Assembly: GCA_045635785.1 (NCBI GenBank)
Contig: JAZTWJ010000098.1
Coordinates: 1-7,716, forward strand
Length of the DNA stretch: 7,716 nt
Source: Flemingiibacterium sp045635785
GTDB lineage: Bacteria > Bacillota > Clostridia > Oscillospirales > CAG-272
Direction: 5' to 3'
Part shown: positions 1 through 6,467 of the stretch, one piece after another
How the letters are laid out: the number at the start of each line of letters is the position of its first letter
Numbering within the stretch: position 1 is the stretch's first letter
Program-made: the position numbers and the translations under genes
Notes under the pieces: generated by a model
What the model was told of the DNA's origin: nothing
Seen by the model: the letters and a program-made list of their open reading frames with translations, nothing else
Database searches by the model: none

Positions 1-1
1 G

Positions 2-64
2 ACACATTTTACTCTCCCTGAAAATTCCCGCGTATTTTTTGGAAAGGAGCTTAATTATCCTTGA
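2..64 (+). CDS. possible 3' end of an upstream gene (partial)
   Basis: One reading frame is open from base 2 to a TGA at 62-64, giving about 20 residues that end in KELNYP. Its stop overlaps the TTG start of the methyltransferase as TTGA, which is the same overlap type seen at the 7517-7520 junction. That makes it a plausible tail of an upstream late gene. However, a second frame is also open across these 60 bases, the peptide is not recognisable, and so short a stretch can be open by chance. The stretch could equally be a non-coding leader, although no clear -35/-10 promoter is visible. Confidence 0.25.
   Translation, partial: THFTLPENSRVFFGKELNYP
43..49 (+). promoter_or_regulatory. ribosome binding site of the methyltransferase (decides a TTG start)
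   Basis: AAAGGAG lies 11 nt upstream of the TTG at 61. The next in-frame ATG is codon 49, inside the ParB-like domain, so starting there would destroy the domain. The site and the domain boundary together support TTG as the true start. Confidence 0.7.
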
Positions 65-1251
65 AGATCGAGAAAATCAAGGTTTCCGATTTGAAACCAT
101 ACGAAAATAATGCAAAAATCCACACCAAAGAACAGGTGGAGCAGATCAAGAAATCTATACTTGAATTCGGATTCAATGACCCCATCGCCGTGGATGAGAA
201 CAACATGATCGTCGAAGGTCACGGCAGGCTTATGGCTGTTAAGGCGTTGGGCTATACGGAAGTTGATTGCATCCGTTTGGACGGTATGACCGACGAGCAG
301 AAACGGGCATATATCCACGTTCATAATCAACTGACCTTGAACACCGGTTTTGATCTCGGCATCTTGGAGGCAGAGCTGAAAAGTATTGAAAATATCGATA
401 TGGGAGCCTTTGGATTTGACATGGACTTCGAAATCGATACGGACTTTGACGTTGAAGCGACCGAAGATGACTTTGAAGCGGAGCCGCCCGAAGAACCGAA
501 GGCGAAGCTCGGCGATATATACCAGCTCGGCAGACACAGGCTGATGTGCGGTGACAGCACAAGCATCAAAGATGTGGAAAAACTGATGGGCGGCGAAAAA
601 GCCACGATGGGATTTACAGACCCGCCGTGGAATGTTAACTACGGCGCGTTGAAAGAAGACAACGCACAAGGATATAAACCGCGCACGATTCTGAATGATT
701 TCATGGGTACTGAAGATTTCAAGGAATTCATGAACAAGGCTTTCGCTTCCTTGAACTTCTCCATGAAAGATGGTGCTATGACCTATGTGGTTATGTCCGC
801 GCAGGAGTGGGGCAATATGATGCTTACGCTTGCATCGAACGATTTTCACTGGTCAAGCACAATTATTTGGAACAAGGACAGCCTTGTTTTATCAAGAAAA
901 GATTATCACACCAAATATGAGCCTATCTGGTACGGATGGAAGAACGGCTCCCGTCTGTGTCCGCTTGAAGATAGAAAACAGAGCGACGTGTGGGATATTC
1001 CGAGACCGAAAAAGAGCGAGGAACACCCAACGATGAAGCCTGTTGAGCTTGTGGCGAGAGCAATCACCAACTCCAGCAGAAAGGGTGATATTGTTATAGA
1101 CCTCTTTGGCGGCAGCGGCACAACCTTGATTGCAAGTGAGCAGACAGAACGCTGTTGCAGAATGATGGAACTTGACCCCAAATATGTGGACGTAATCGTT
1201 GCACGGTGGGAGAACCTCACCGGGGAAAAGGCGGTGCTGATCAATGGTTGA
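61..1251 (+). CDS. ParB-like domain / DNA methyltransferase fusion (N6-adenine or N4-cytosine type)
   Basis: This 396-residue protein most likely transfers a methyl group from S-adenosylmethionine to an exocyclic amine in DNA. Residues 1-95 look like a ParB/sulfiredoxin-type N-terminal domain: the opening KVSDLKPYENNAKIH and the VEGHGRLMAVKALG stretch at 51-64. An acidic linker (about 121-147) follows. The methyltransferase domain then runs from about 148 to 390. It carries the catalytic DPPW at 187-190 (motif IV), HPTMKP at 322-327 and the SAM-binding DLFGGSGTT at 347-355 (motif I). Catalytic motif before SAM motif is the beta-class order, with the target-recognition region between them. ParB-methyltransferase fusions are common beside phage terminases. 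No restriction enzyme is visible here, so it is probably an orphan enzyme that protects phage DNA from host restriction or affects packaging. Its recognition site, and whether it modifies A or C, cannot be read from the sequence. The stop overlaps the next ORF. Confidence 0.92.
   Translation: MKIEKIKVSDLKPYENNAKIHTKEQVEQIKKSILEFGFNDPIAVDENNMIVEGHGRLMAVKALGYTEVDCIRLDGMTDEQKRAYIHVHNQLTLNTGFDLGILEAELKSIENIDMGAFGFDMDFEIDTDFDVEATEDDFEAEPPEEPKAKLGDIYQLGRHRLMCGDSTSIKDVEKLMGGEKATMGFTDPPWNVNYGALKEDNAQGYKPRTILNDFMGTEDFKEFMNKAFASLNFSMKDGAMTYVVMSAQEWGNMMLTLASNDFHWSSTIIWNKDSLVLSRKDYHTKYEPIWYGWKNGSRLCPLEDRKQSDVWDIPRPKKSEEHPTMKPVELVARAITNSSRKGDIVIDLFGGSGTTLIASEQTERCCRMMELDPKYVDVIVARWENLTGEKAVLING
1225..1247 (+). 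repeat. junction repeat, copy 1
   Basis: A 23-nt segment at the end of the methyltransferase gene matches 1364-1386 at about 20 of 23 positions. The first 14 nt (GAAAAGGCGGTGCT) are identical and the final AATGG is identical. In both copies the segment is read in the same phase (EKAVL-x-NG), and the AATGG contains the ATG of the next gene. Its AAGGCGGTG core is one base away from a consensus AAGGAGGTG ribosome binding site. Confidence 0.75.
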
Positions 1252-1411
1252 AATCAATGCAGAAATCGCAAGAGTTGAAAAGGCTTTGAAGGAAACCAAG
1301 AGCCAGCATCTGCGGAATGACTACACGAAGTATCTGAAGAAACTGTACAAGCGCAGAGCAAGAGAAAAGGCGGTGCTTTTGAATGGCAATAGAACCCGGA
1401 ATGAATCTTAA
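1244..1411 (+). CDS. small basic helical protein, unknown function (55 aa)
   Basis: This 55-codon ORF begins MVEINAEIARVEKALKE and ends at the TAA at 1409-1411. It overlaps the methyltransferase end by 8 nt (ATGGTTGA) and the small terminase start by 29 nt. If it were not translated, the small terminase would sit 131 nt beyond the previous stop, a gap out of keeping with this tightly packed operon. Residues 3-42 have heptad-like spacing of I/V/L and many Lys, Arg and Glu residues, suggesting one long helix or a helical hairpin with a strongly basic second half (KKLYKRRARE). No catalytic motif is visible. I do not recognise a named family. A small DNA-binding or terminase-accessory role would fit its charge and position but is only a guess. 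A weak ribosome site (AAAAGGCGGTG) precedes it, so expression is probably coupled to the methyltransferase. Confidence 0.7.
   Translation: MVEINAEIARVEKALKETKSQHLRNDYTKYLKKLYKRRAREKAVLLNGNRTRNES
1364..1386 (+). repeat. junction repeat, copy 2
   Basis: This is the second copy of the segment at 1225-1247, 139 nt downstream, inside the end of the 55-codon ORF and containing the small terminase ATG at 1383. The phase and the position relative to the next start codon are the same as in copy 1. Confidence 0.75.
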
Positions 1412-1757
1412 TGAACAGGCGCAGGAGATTCTGCGAATTGCCGCACAGCACGGCGTTGAACAGAACTTCTTGTTTATTACAACATTCAAGAGGTATCAGG
1501 TTCAAATCAAAATACTGAACGATCTGGAAGCAAAGGTCAAAGAGGACGGTCCTGTCGTCACGAAGGAATATGTAAAGGGGCGGCAAAACGTCTACACAAA
1601 TCCGGCGATTAGTGAGTATAACAAAACCTCCACGGCTGCAAATCAGACCGTGCAGACCCTTATGAAAATTATCACGACCATGAGAAACGATGTTGATGAT
1701 GACGAGGGCGGCACCGGCGACGAGCTGATGGATTTCTTGATGGGTCGTAGAAAATGA
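1383..1757 (+). CDS. terS: terminase small subunit, P27 family
   Basis: This 124-residue protein is the likely DNA-recognition subunit of the packaging terminase. It would bind the phage genome's packaging site and load the large subunit. The N-terminal half (about 8-52) is predicted helical (LNEQAQEILRIAAQ, FKRYQVQIKILNDLEAKV). It is followed by the GPVVTKEYVKGRQNVYTNPAISEYNK region (55-80), whose pattern of a glycine-containing turn, a conserved NPA and then a long helix resembles P27-type small terminases. The tail is acidic and Gly-rich (DVDDDEGGTGDE, 103-114) and ends in basic GRRK. The length fits the family. It overlaps the large terminase by 4 nt (ATGA), the usual gene order for the pair. 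The call rests on the pattern plus the adjacent large terminase. Confidence 0.82.
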   Translation: MAIEPGMNLNEQAQEILRIAAQHGVEQNFLFITTFKRYQVQIKILNDLEAKVKEDGPVVTKEYVKGRQNVYTNPAISEYNKTSTAANQTVQTLMKIITTMRNDVDDDEGGTGDELMDFLMGRRK

Positions 1758-3415
1758 CAGGCAAGCCCGTGAATTATATCACGGCATACAATAATAAAAT
1801 CAAGTCGGGTAAAATAGTCGCCGGTAAATGGGTCAAGCTGATATACGCCTATTTGGCAGACGGTATAAAGAAGAAATCCTTTTACTATGACGCGGAAAAG
1901 ACCCAACTCGCAATTGATTTTATTGAGCGGTTCTGCCATCACAGCGAGGGTAGCTCCGACCGCCTAAAGCTGGAATTATGGCAGAAGGCATGTATCGCGG
2001 CAATATTTGGTATCGTAGAAAAAGACGGAACACGGGTATTTCGTGAAGTGTTCCTTGTGGTTGCCAGAAAGAACGGTAAGACGTTATTCGCCTCTGCGAT
2101 CATTGCCTATGTGACCTTCTTGGACGGTGAATACGGCGCGAAGAATTTTTGCCTTGCTCCGAAACTGGAACAGGCGGCAAAGGTCTATGACGGCTATTAT
2201 CAGATGATTCTGCAAGAACCCGCCCTCGCGAAGTATTTACAAAAGCGCAGAACGGACATCTATATGCCCAGCACCAACAGCAGCACGAAACCGCTTGCAT
2301 TCAACGCCAAGAAGTCGGACGGTTTCAATCCGCATCTGACCGTATGCGACGAAATTGCAAGCTGGGCGGCTGAACAGGGCAGAAAACAGTATGAGGTCAT
2401 GAAATCCGCTCTCGGTGCGCGTAAACAGCCGATCATTTTTAGTATCTCCACGGCGGGATATGTCAACGACGGACCTTATGACGACCTTATGACGAGATCG
2501 ACCGCGTTTTTGCTTGGCAACAGCAACGAGCGACGTCTGCTCCCTATCCTGTATATCATCGACGATATTGCAAAGTGGAATGATCTCACGGAACTGCGCA
2601 AGAGCAACCCGAACATGGGCGTGAGCGTTTCGGAGGACTACTACAAAGACGAGATTGCCGTTGCAGAGTTGAGCATGAGTAAACGTGCGGAATTCCTCAC
2701 GAAGTATTGCAACATCAAGCAAAGCAGTACGCAAGCATGGATGCCATACGAGGTGGTGGATGCAGTATCGGGTGGAGAATATCAGCTTGAGGACTTCCGC
2801 AGTACATACTGTGTCGGCGGTATCGACCTATCGCAGACAACAGACTTGACCGCTTGCTGCGTCGTGATCGAGAAAACCGGGAAGCTGTACACCTTTGCAA
2901 AGTTCTTCATGCCAGAGAACAAAATCGACGAGCTTCAAGAACGAGAGGGTGTGCCTTATCGGTTGTATGTCAGCATGGGGCTGATAAAGCCCAGCGGTGA
3001 GAACTATGTCGATTATAACGATTGCTTTGAGTGGTTCCGAATGTTGGTCGAGGAATACGAAATCCTTCCACTTCAGGTTGGCTATGACCGATACTCGGCG
3101 CAGTATTTGGTGCAACAGATGGAACAATATGGTTTCCACATGGACGACGTCTTTCAAGGAACCAATTTGACACCCGTGCTGCATGAGTGCGACGGTCTGC
3201 TTCGAGATAAGACATTGCAACTCGGAAACAATAATCTATTAAAGGCGCATTTTTTGAATGTCGCCATGAAACAGGACGAGGAAAGCCGAAAGATTCGCCC
3301 GGTCAAGATAGACCCGAGATGCCATATAGACGGATTTGTCTCGGTTATAGACGCGCTTACTGTGCGGCAGAAATGGGCGGACACAATAGGCGAACAATTA
3401 AGAAACGAGGAATAG
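1754..3415 (+). CDS. terL: terminase large subunit (HK97-like / Terminase_1 family)
   Basis: This 553-residue packaging motor has an N-terminal ATPase that drives DNA into the prohead and a C-terminal RNase H-like nuclease that cuts concatemers. ATPase motifs are visible: the Walker A variant ARKNGKT at 104-110 with Lys109, Walker B LTVCDE at 195-200 with Asp199 and Glu200, and a coupling motif SIST at 230-233. The nuclease starts at about 353 with GGIDLSQTTDLTA, where Asp358 is a likely metal ligand. It continues with VGYDRYSA (Asp445), and IDGFVSVIDAL, where Asp526 or Asp533 should supply the last acidic ligand. All expected motifs are present and the length is normal, so the enzyme looks intact. 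The ATGA overlap with the small subunit suggests coupled, stoichiometric translation. Codon use is mixed (by my count about 12 of 49 leucines are CTG), unlike the portal-capsid block that follows. Confidence 0.97.
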   Translation: MTGKPVNYITAYNNKIKSGKIVAGKWVKLIYAYLADGIKKKSFYYDAEKTQLAIDFIERFCHHSEGSSDRLKLELWQKACIAAIFGIVEKDGTRVFREVFLVVARKNGKTLFASAIIAYVTFLDGEYGAKNFCLAPKLEQAAKVYDGYYQMILQEPALAKYLQKRRTDIYMPSTNSSTKPLAFNAKKSDGFNPHLTVCDEIASWAAEQGRKQYEVMKSALGARKQPIIFSISTAGYVNDGPYDDLMTRSTAFLLGNSNERRLLPILYIIDDIAKWNDLTELRKSNPNMGVSVSEDYYKDEIAVAELSMSKRAEFLTKYCNIKQSSTQAWMPYEVVDAVSGGEYQLEDFRSTYCVGGIDLSQTTDLTACCVVIEKTGKLYTFAKFFMPENKIDELQEREGVPYRLYVSMGLIKPSGENYVDYNDCFEWFRMLVEEYEILPLQVGYDRYSAQYLVQQMEQYGFHMDDVFQGTNLTPVLHECDGLLRDKTLQLGNNNLLKAHFLNVAMKQDEESRKIRPVKIDPRCHIDGFVSVIDALTVRQKWADTIGEQLRNEE

Positions 3416-3420
3416 GAGGA
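3414..3420 (+). promoter_or_regulatory. strong ribosome binding site of the portal gene
   Basis: AGGAGGA sits 5 nt before the ATG at 3426 and overlaps the large terminase stop codon (TAG at 3413-3415). The portal can therefore be loaded with ribosomes independently of the terminase. Confidence 0.8.
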
Positions 3421-3425
3421 ACCGG

Positions 3426-4670
3426 ATGGGCGCATTTGATAAGCTATTCGGAAAAATCAAACTAAAAAAGCAGCTGGGCTCGTTTTTCCAGATGCTCGAC
3501 GGGTATATTCCCGTCTTCACCACCTACGATGGCGGCGTTTATGAGATGGAGCTTACACGAGCCTGTATTCACTCCTTCGCTACCCATTGCAGCAAACTGC
3601 AGCCAAATGTGGAGGGTGCAGACCCTTACGGTCTCAAGGCAATCCTGGACAGCAAACCGAACCCTTTTATGCTGTCGGCTCAATTTCTGTATAAGGTCGC
3701 TACCATCTACGAAGCCCAGAACACTTGCTTCATCCTGCCGGTTTTGGATCAGTGGGACAGGATTATCGGTTATTACCCTACTGCACCGGATCAGACGGAA
3801 CTGAGAGAGATGAATGGTGAGCCCTTCGTGGTCTACACCTTCGGCACCGGTGAGAAGGCAGCCGTTGAGCTGAGCCGGGTCGGTGTGGTCAATAAATACC
3901 TTTACAGAAACGATATCCTCGGCGAAAGCAATGCAGCGCTTGACCCCACCATGAAACTGCTTGACACTCAAAATCAGGGTATCGCAGAGGGCATAAAGAA
4001 CAGCGCCGCCTTCCGATTCATGGCGACGGTCAACAACTTTACAAAAGGAAAAGACCTCGCAAATGAACGGAAGTCCTGGGTCGAAGATAATCTCGGCCCC
4101 GATAGTGGCGGTCTGGCGCTTTTCCCGAACACATACACCAACATTCAGCAGATCAAATCCGAGGCCAGAATTGTAGACCCGGAGCAGATGAAGCTGATTG
4201 AAGGCCGAGTATATACCTACTTTGGAAATAACGAAAAGATCCTGCTCAACCAGGCATCTGGAGATGATTGGTCCGCCTTCTACGAGGGTAAGATCGAGCC
4301 ATTTGCCCTGCAGCTTTCCCAGGCCATGACTTGCATGACCTATACGGAAAATCAGCGCACCCGGAACAACGCCATTTTCTGGAGCGCCAATCGCCTGCAG
4401 TATATGACCAACAAGGATAAGCTGGCGGTCAGCAATGGCCTATTTGATAGAGGCATCCTGTGCACCAACGGTGTCATGGACATCTGGCATCTGCCCCATG
4501 TGCCGGACGGAGACAAGCGTTATATCCGTAAAGAGTATACAGAAATCAGCCAGCTTGGTTATGTATCGCAACCGCAGGACGCCAAGAACCAAATGAACGC
4601 AACCCAGAAACCGGAGCCCGAAGAGGGCACTGTAAACACGGAGGAGGGCAAAGACAATGACCCCGAATAA
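3426..4670 (+). CDS. portal protein, HK97 family
   Basis: The portal forms the dodecameric ring at one capsid vertex through which DNA enters and leaves. It nucleates head assembly and docks the terminase and the connector. This copy has 414 residues, typical for the HK97 portal family. Supporting segments are the N-terminal MGAFDKLFGK start, the helical core around 165-200 (LGESNAALDPTMKLLDTQNQG), and the conserved DDWSAFYEGKIEPFALQLSQAM region at 280-301. The last of these matches the family's stretch before the long wing and stem helices. The C-terminal 25 residues are Glu/Pro-rich and probably flexible. It follows the large terminase after a 10-nt gap and overlaps the protease gene by 14 nt, the standard HK97 order. 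From about codon 15 onward the gene turns to GC-ending codons with many CTG leucines, shared with the protease and capsid genes. Confidence 0.95.
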   Translation: MGAFDKLFGKIKLKKQLGSFFQMLDGYIPVFTTYDGGVYEMELTRACIHSFATHCSKLQPNVEGADPYGLKAILDSKPNPFMLSAQFLYKVATIYEAQNTCFILPVLDQWDRIIGYYPTAPDQTELREMNGEPFVVYTFGTGEKAAVELSRVGVVNKYLYRNDILGESNAALDPTMKLLDTQNQGIAEGIKNSAAFRFMATVNNFTKGKDLANERKSWVEDNLGPDSGGLALFPNTYTNIQQIKSEARIVDPEQMKLIEGRVYTYFGNNEKILLNQASGDDWSAFYEGKIEPFALQLSQAMTCMTYTENQRTRNNAIFWSANRLQYMTNKDKLAVSNGLFDRGILCTNGVMDIWHLPHVPDGDKRYIRKEYTEISQLGYVSQPQDAKNQMNATQKPEPEEGTVNTEEGKDNDPE

Positions 4671-5286
4671 TATGACCAAATTCAAAGACCAGGCCCAGAG
4701 CCGTGCGCTGACCGTACTGACCTCCAGCTCCGCAGAGAAGCGCATTGACTCCGAGCATTATGTGGAAGGTTTCGCTGCCCGTTATGAGCCCTATGTGCTC
4801 TATTACGACTATGACGGCCAGCCGGTATATGAACGTTTCGAACGTGGCTGCTTTGACGGTTGCGACATGAGTGACATCATCATGCAATATGACCACGCAG
4901 GCAAGGTCCTGGCCCGTAACAGCAACGGCAGCCTCATCGTGGAAGCAAATGACGAAGGCCTCTTTGTGGCCGCAGACCTTGGCAGAACCGAAGCAGCTCG
5001 CGATCTGTATGCAGACATCCAGGCCGACATGGTCACGAAGATGAGCTGGCGCTTCCGTTGCGGTAATTACTACTTCGACAAAGACACCCGCACCATTGTG
5101 CATCTGACCGTCAAGAAAATCTATGATGTTTCCGCGGTCAGCATCCCCGCAAATGACAACACCGAAATCAACGCTCGTGCATGGGTCGACGGAGAGATCG
5201 CCCAGGCAGCCCGGAGTGAGGCAGAGCTTGAAGATAGACGCAGGAAACTGCACATCAAAATCTCTAATACTTTAGGAGGACTTTAA
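4657..5286 (+). CDS. prohead protease, HK97 family (peptidase U35)
   Basis: This 209-residue serine protease would be packaged inside the prohead. It removes the N-terminal scaffold of the capsid protein and then itself, allowing DNA entry and capsid expansion. The herpesvirus-assemblin-like fold is shown by EGFAARYEP at 37-45, by His80 in MQYDHAGKVLAR (76-87) and by Ser130 in KMSWRF (128-133), the likely catalytic His and Ser. The hallmark DVSAVSIPAN is at 157-166. The usual MSFGF motif reads MSWRF here, a mild variant. The C-terminal helix (178-200) is charged. I chose the ATG at 4657 because GGAGGAGGG (4640-4648) lies 8 nt upstream; an alternative ATG at 4672 would remove only five residues. 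It overlaps the portal by 14 nt and ends 1 nt before the capsid start. Confidence 0.94.
   Translation: MTPNNMTKFKDQAQSRALTVLTSSSAEKRIDSEHYVEGFAARYEPYVLYYDYDGQPVYERFERGCFDGCDMSDIIMQYDHAGKVLARNSNGSLIVEANDEGLFVAADLGRTEAARDLYADIQADMVTKMSWRFRCGNYYFDKDTRTIVHLTVKKIYDVSAVSIPANDNTEINARAWVDGEIAQAARSEAELEDRRRKLHIKISNTLGGL
5274..5280 (+). promoter_or_regulatory. strong ribosome binding site of the capsid gene
   Basis: AGGAGGA lies 7 nt before the capsid ATG and encodes the last Gly-Gly of the protease. Near-ideal sequence and spacing fit the high output needed for the major capsid protein. Confidence 0.8.
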
Positions 5287-5287
5287 A

Positions 5288-6412
5288 ATGGATCGTATTA
5301 CTGAAATTCAGGCCAGATTGGCCGCCATCAACACTGAGATCGACAACGCAGAAGGCGATGCCCTCACTGCGCTGGAGACAGAATCCCGCAATCTGCTGGA
5401 TGAGCTTAACGGCCTGCAGATGACCGTTCAGGCAAGACAGCAGCTGCGTCAGCAGATCGCTGCTGGTGCAGGCAACCCCATGCCCGGTACACCCAACCCC
5501 ACACAGCACTCCGATGAGGCGAGAGCTGCAGAAACATTCGCCAAGACCAACCGCATGACTATCGGCGCAGAGCAGTCCAGAGCCGCCCTGATTTCCAGCG
5601 GAAAACTGGCAACTCCCACCAAGGTTGATGGCATCAACGATATCGTAGGTGCAAAGGTCTCCAGCATCATCGACCTGGTCAATGTCGTTAACTGCGTGGG
5701 CATGGGCACACACCGCATCGCCTACGTTGCAACCGATGCCAGCGAGGCAGACACTCAGGTTGAAGGCCAGGATGCAGCCAATGGCGGTGCAACCTACGAC
5801 TTCGTTGACATCAAGCCCGAGTCCGTGGCCGTTGTTGACTACATCTCTAAGCAGGCAAAGAAGCAGACTTCTTTGCTGTACTCCAACAAGGTCCGCGAGC
5901 AGGCCATGATTGCGCTGCGTAAGAAGGCTGCCAAGATCGTGACCACTGCCTTGACCACTTCCGAACTGGTCACCGATGCAACCGGTTCCGGCACTGCAAT
6001 CGGCGCAAGCACTCTTCGTAACATCGCTCTGTCCTACGGCGGCGACGAGTCCGTTGTTGGTGGCGCTGTTCTGTTCCTTAACAAGAAGGACCTGCTGGCT
6101 TTCGGTGATGTTCGTGGCAGCAACGAAAAGAAGGCTCTCTACGAAATCATCCCCGATGCTGCCAACCCGAACACAGGTACCATCAAGGAGGGCGGCCTGT
6201 CTGTGCGCTACTGCATCAACAGCAACCTGGCACAGGGCACCATGTTCTATGGTAACCCAAGCGCTCTGGAGCTGGATCTGTTCAGCGACTACGAGATCAA
6301 GGTCTCTGAGGACTATGCTATCGTTAAGCTGATGGATACCATCGTGGGCGACGTTGAGCTGGGTGCCGGCGTGGTCGCAAAGGGTGGCTTCGTCAAGTAC
6401 GCAACTGCTTAA
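5288..6412 (+). CDS. major capsid protein, HK97 fold, with fused N-terminal scaffold
   Basis: This 374-residue protein builds the icosahedral shell. Residues 1-57 (MDRITEIQARLAAINTEID and onward) have heptad-like leucine/isoleucine spacing and look like the coiled-coil delta domain, which serves as an internal scaffold. A Gly/Pro-rich linker at 59-72 follows, so the protease probably cuts somewhere around residues 70-100 (inferred; no cleavage site is identifiable). The rest fits the HK97 fold: VGAKVSSIIDLVNVVNCVG (120-138) as the start of the E-loop and spine region, EKKALYEIIPDAANPNTGTI (280-299), GTMFYGNP (317-324) and a closing YEIKVSEDYAIVKLMDTIVGDVEL (335-358). The upstream protease and the absence of a separate scaffold gene support a fused delta domain. 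Codons are strongly biased (about 22 of 30 leucines are CTG), as expected for a very highly expressed gene or one from another source. Confidence 0.96.
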   Translation: MDRITEIQARLAAINTEIDNAEGDALTALETESRNLLDELNGLQMTVQARQQLRQQIAAGAGNPMPGTPNPTQHSDEARAAETFAKTNRMTIGAEQSRAALISSGKLATPTKVDGINDIVGAKVSSIIDLVNVVNCVGMGTHRIAYVATDASEADTQVEGQDAANGGATYDFVDIKPESVAVVDYISKQAKKQTSLLYSNKVREQAMIALRKKAAKIVTTALTTSELVTDATGSGTAIGASTLRNIALSYGGDESVVGGAVLFLNKKDLLAFGDVRGSNEKKALYEIIPDAANPNTGTIKEGGLSVRYCINSNLAQGTMFYGNPSALELDLFSDYEIKVSEDYAIVKLMDTIVGDVELGAGVVAKGGFVKYATA

Positions 6413-6419
6413 TCGTCCG

Positions 6420-6441
6420 GGTGGGGCGTAACAGCCCCACC
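6420..6441 (+). other. intergenic hairpin after the capsid gene
   Basis: GGTGGGGC (6420-6427) pairs perfectly with GCCCCACC (6434-6441) around a 6-nt loop, giving an 8-bp GC-rich stem 7 nt after the capsid stop. The bases after it (ACATACCCAAAGG) contain no T-tract, so it is not a canonical intrinsic terminator. It may protect the 3' end of capsid mRNA or partly attenuate read-through into the connector genes. It is the only non-coding gap longer than 11 nt between the genes of this window. Confidence 0.7.
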
Positions 6442-6454
6442 ACATACCCAAAGG

Positions 6455-6463
6455 AAGGAGGTG
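6455..6463 (+). promoter_or_regulatory. near-perfect ribosome binding site of the connector gene
   Basis: AAGGAGGTG lies 4 nt before the ATG at 6468. It restarts translation after the hairpin gap, where coupling to the capsid gene is not possible. Confidence 0.75.
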
Positions 6464-6467
6464 CCGC

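Noticed and set aside
1..60. Promoter for the methyltransferase
   Set aside because: The stretch holds a T-run and some AT-rich bases, but no convincing pair of -35 and -10 boxes at proper spacing.
55..849. 264-codon - strand frame across the methyltransferase
   Set aside because: It runs opposite a gene with intact ParB-like and methyltransferase motifs, and its composition looks like that of a reverse translation.
4546..5253. 235-codon - strand frame across the portal end and protease
   Set aside because: It is the antisense of two clear phage genes and has no recognisable motif.
6420..6441. Classic rho-independent terminator
   Set aside because: The stem is good, but no T-tract follows and the operon continues 27 nt later with a strong ribosome site. 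I list it as a hairpin only.
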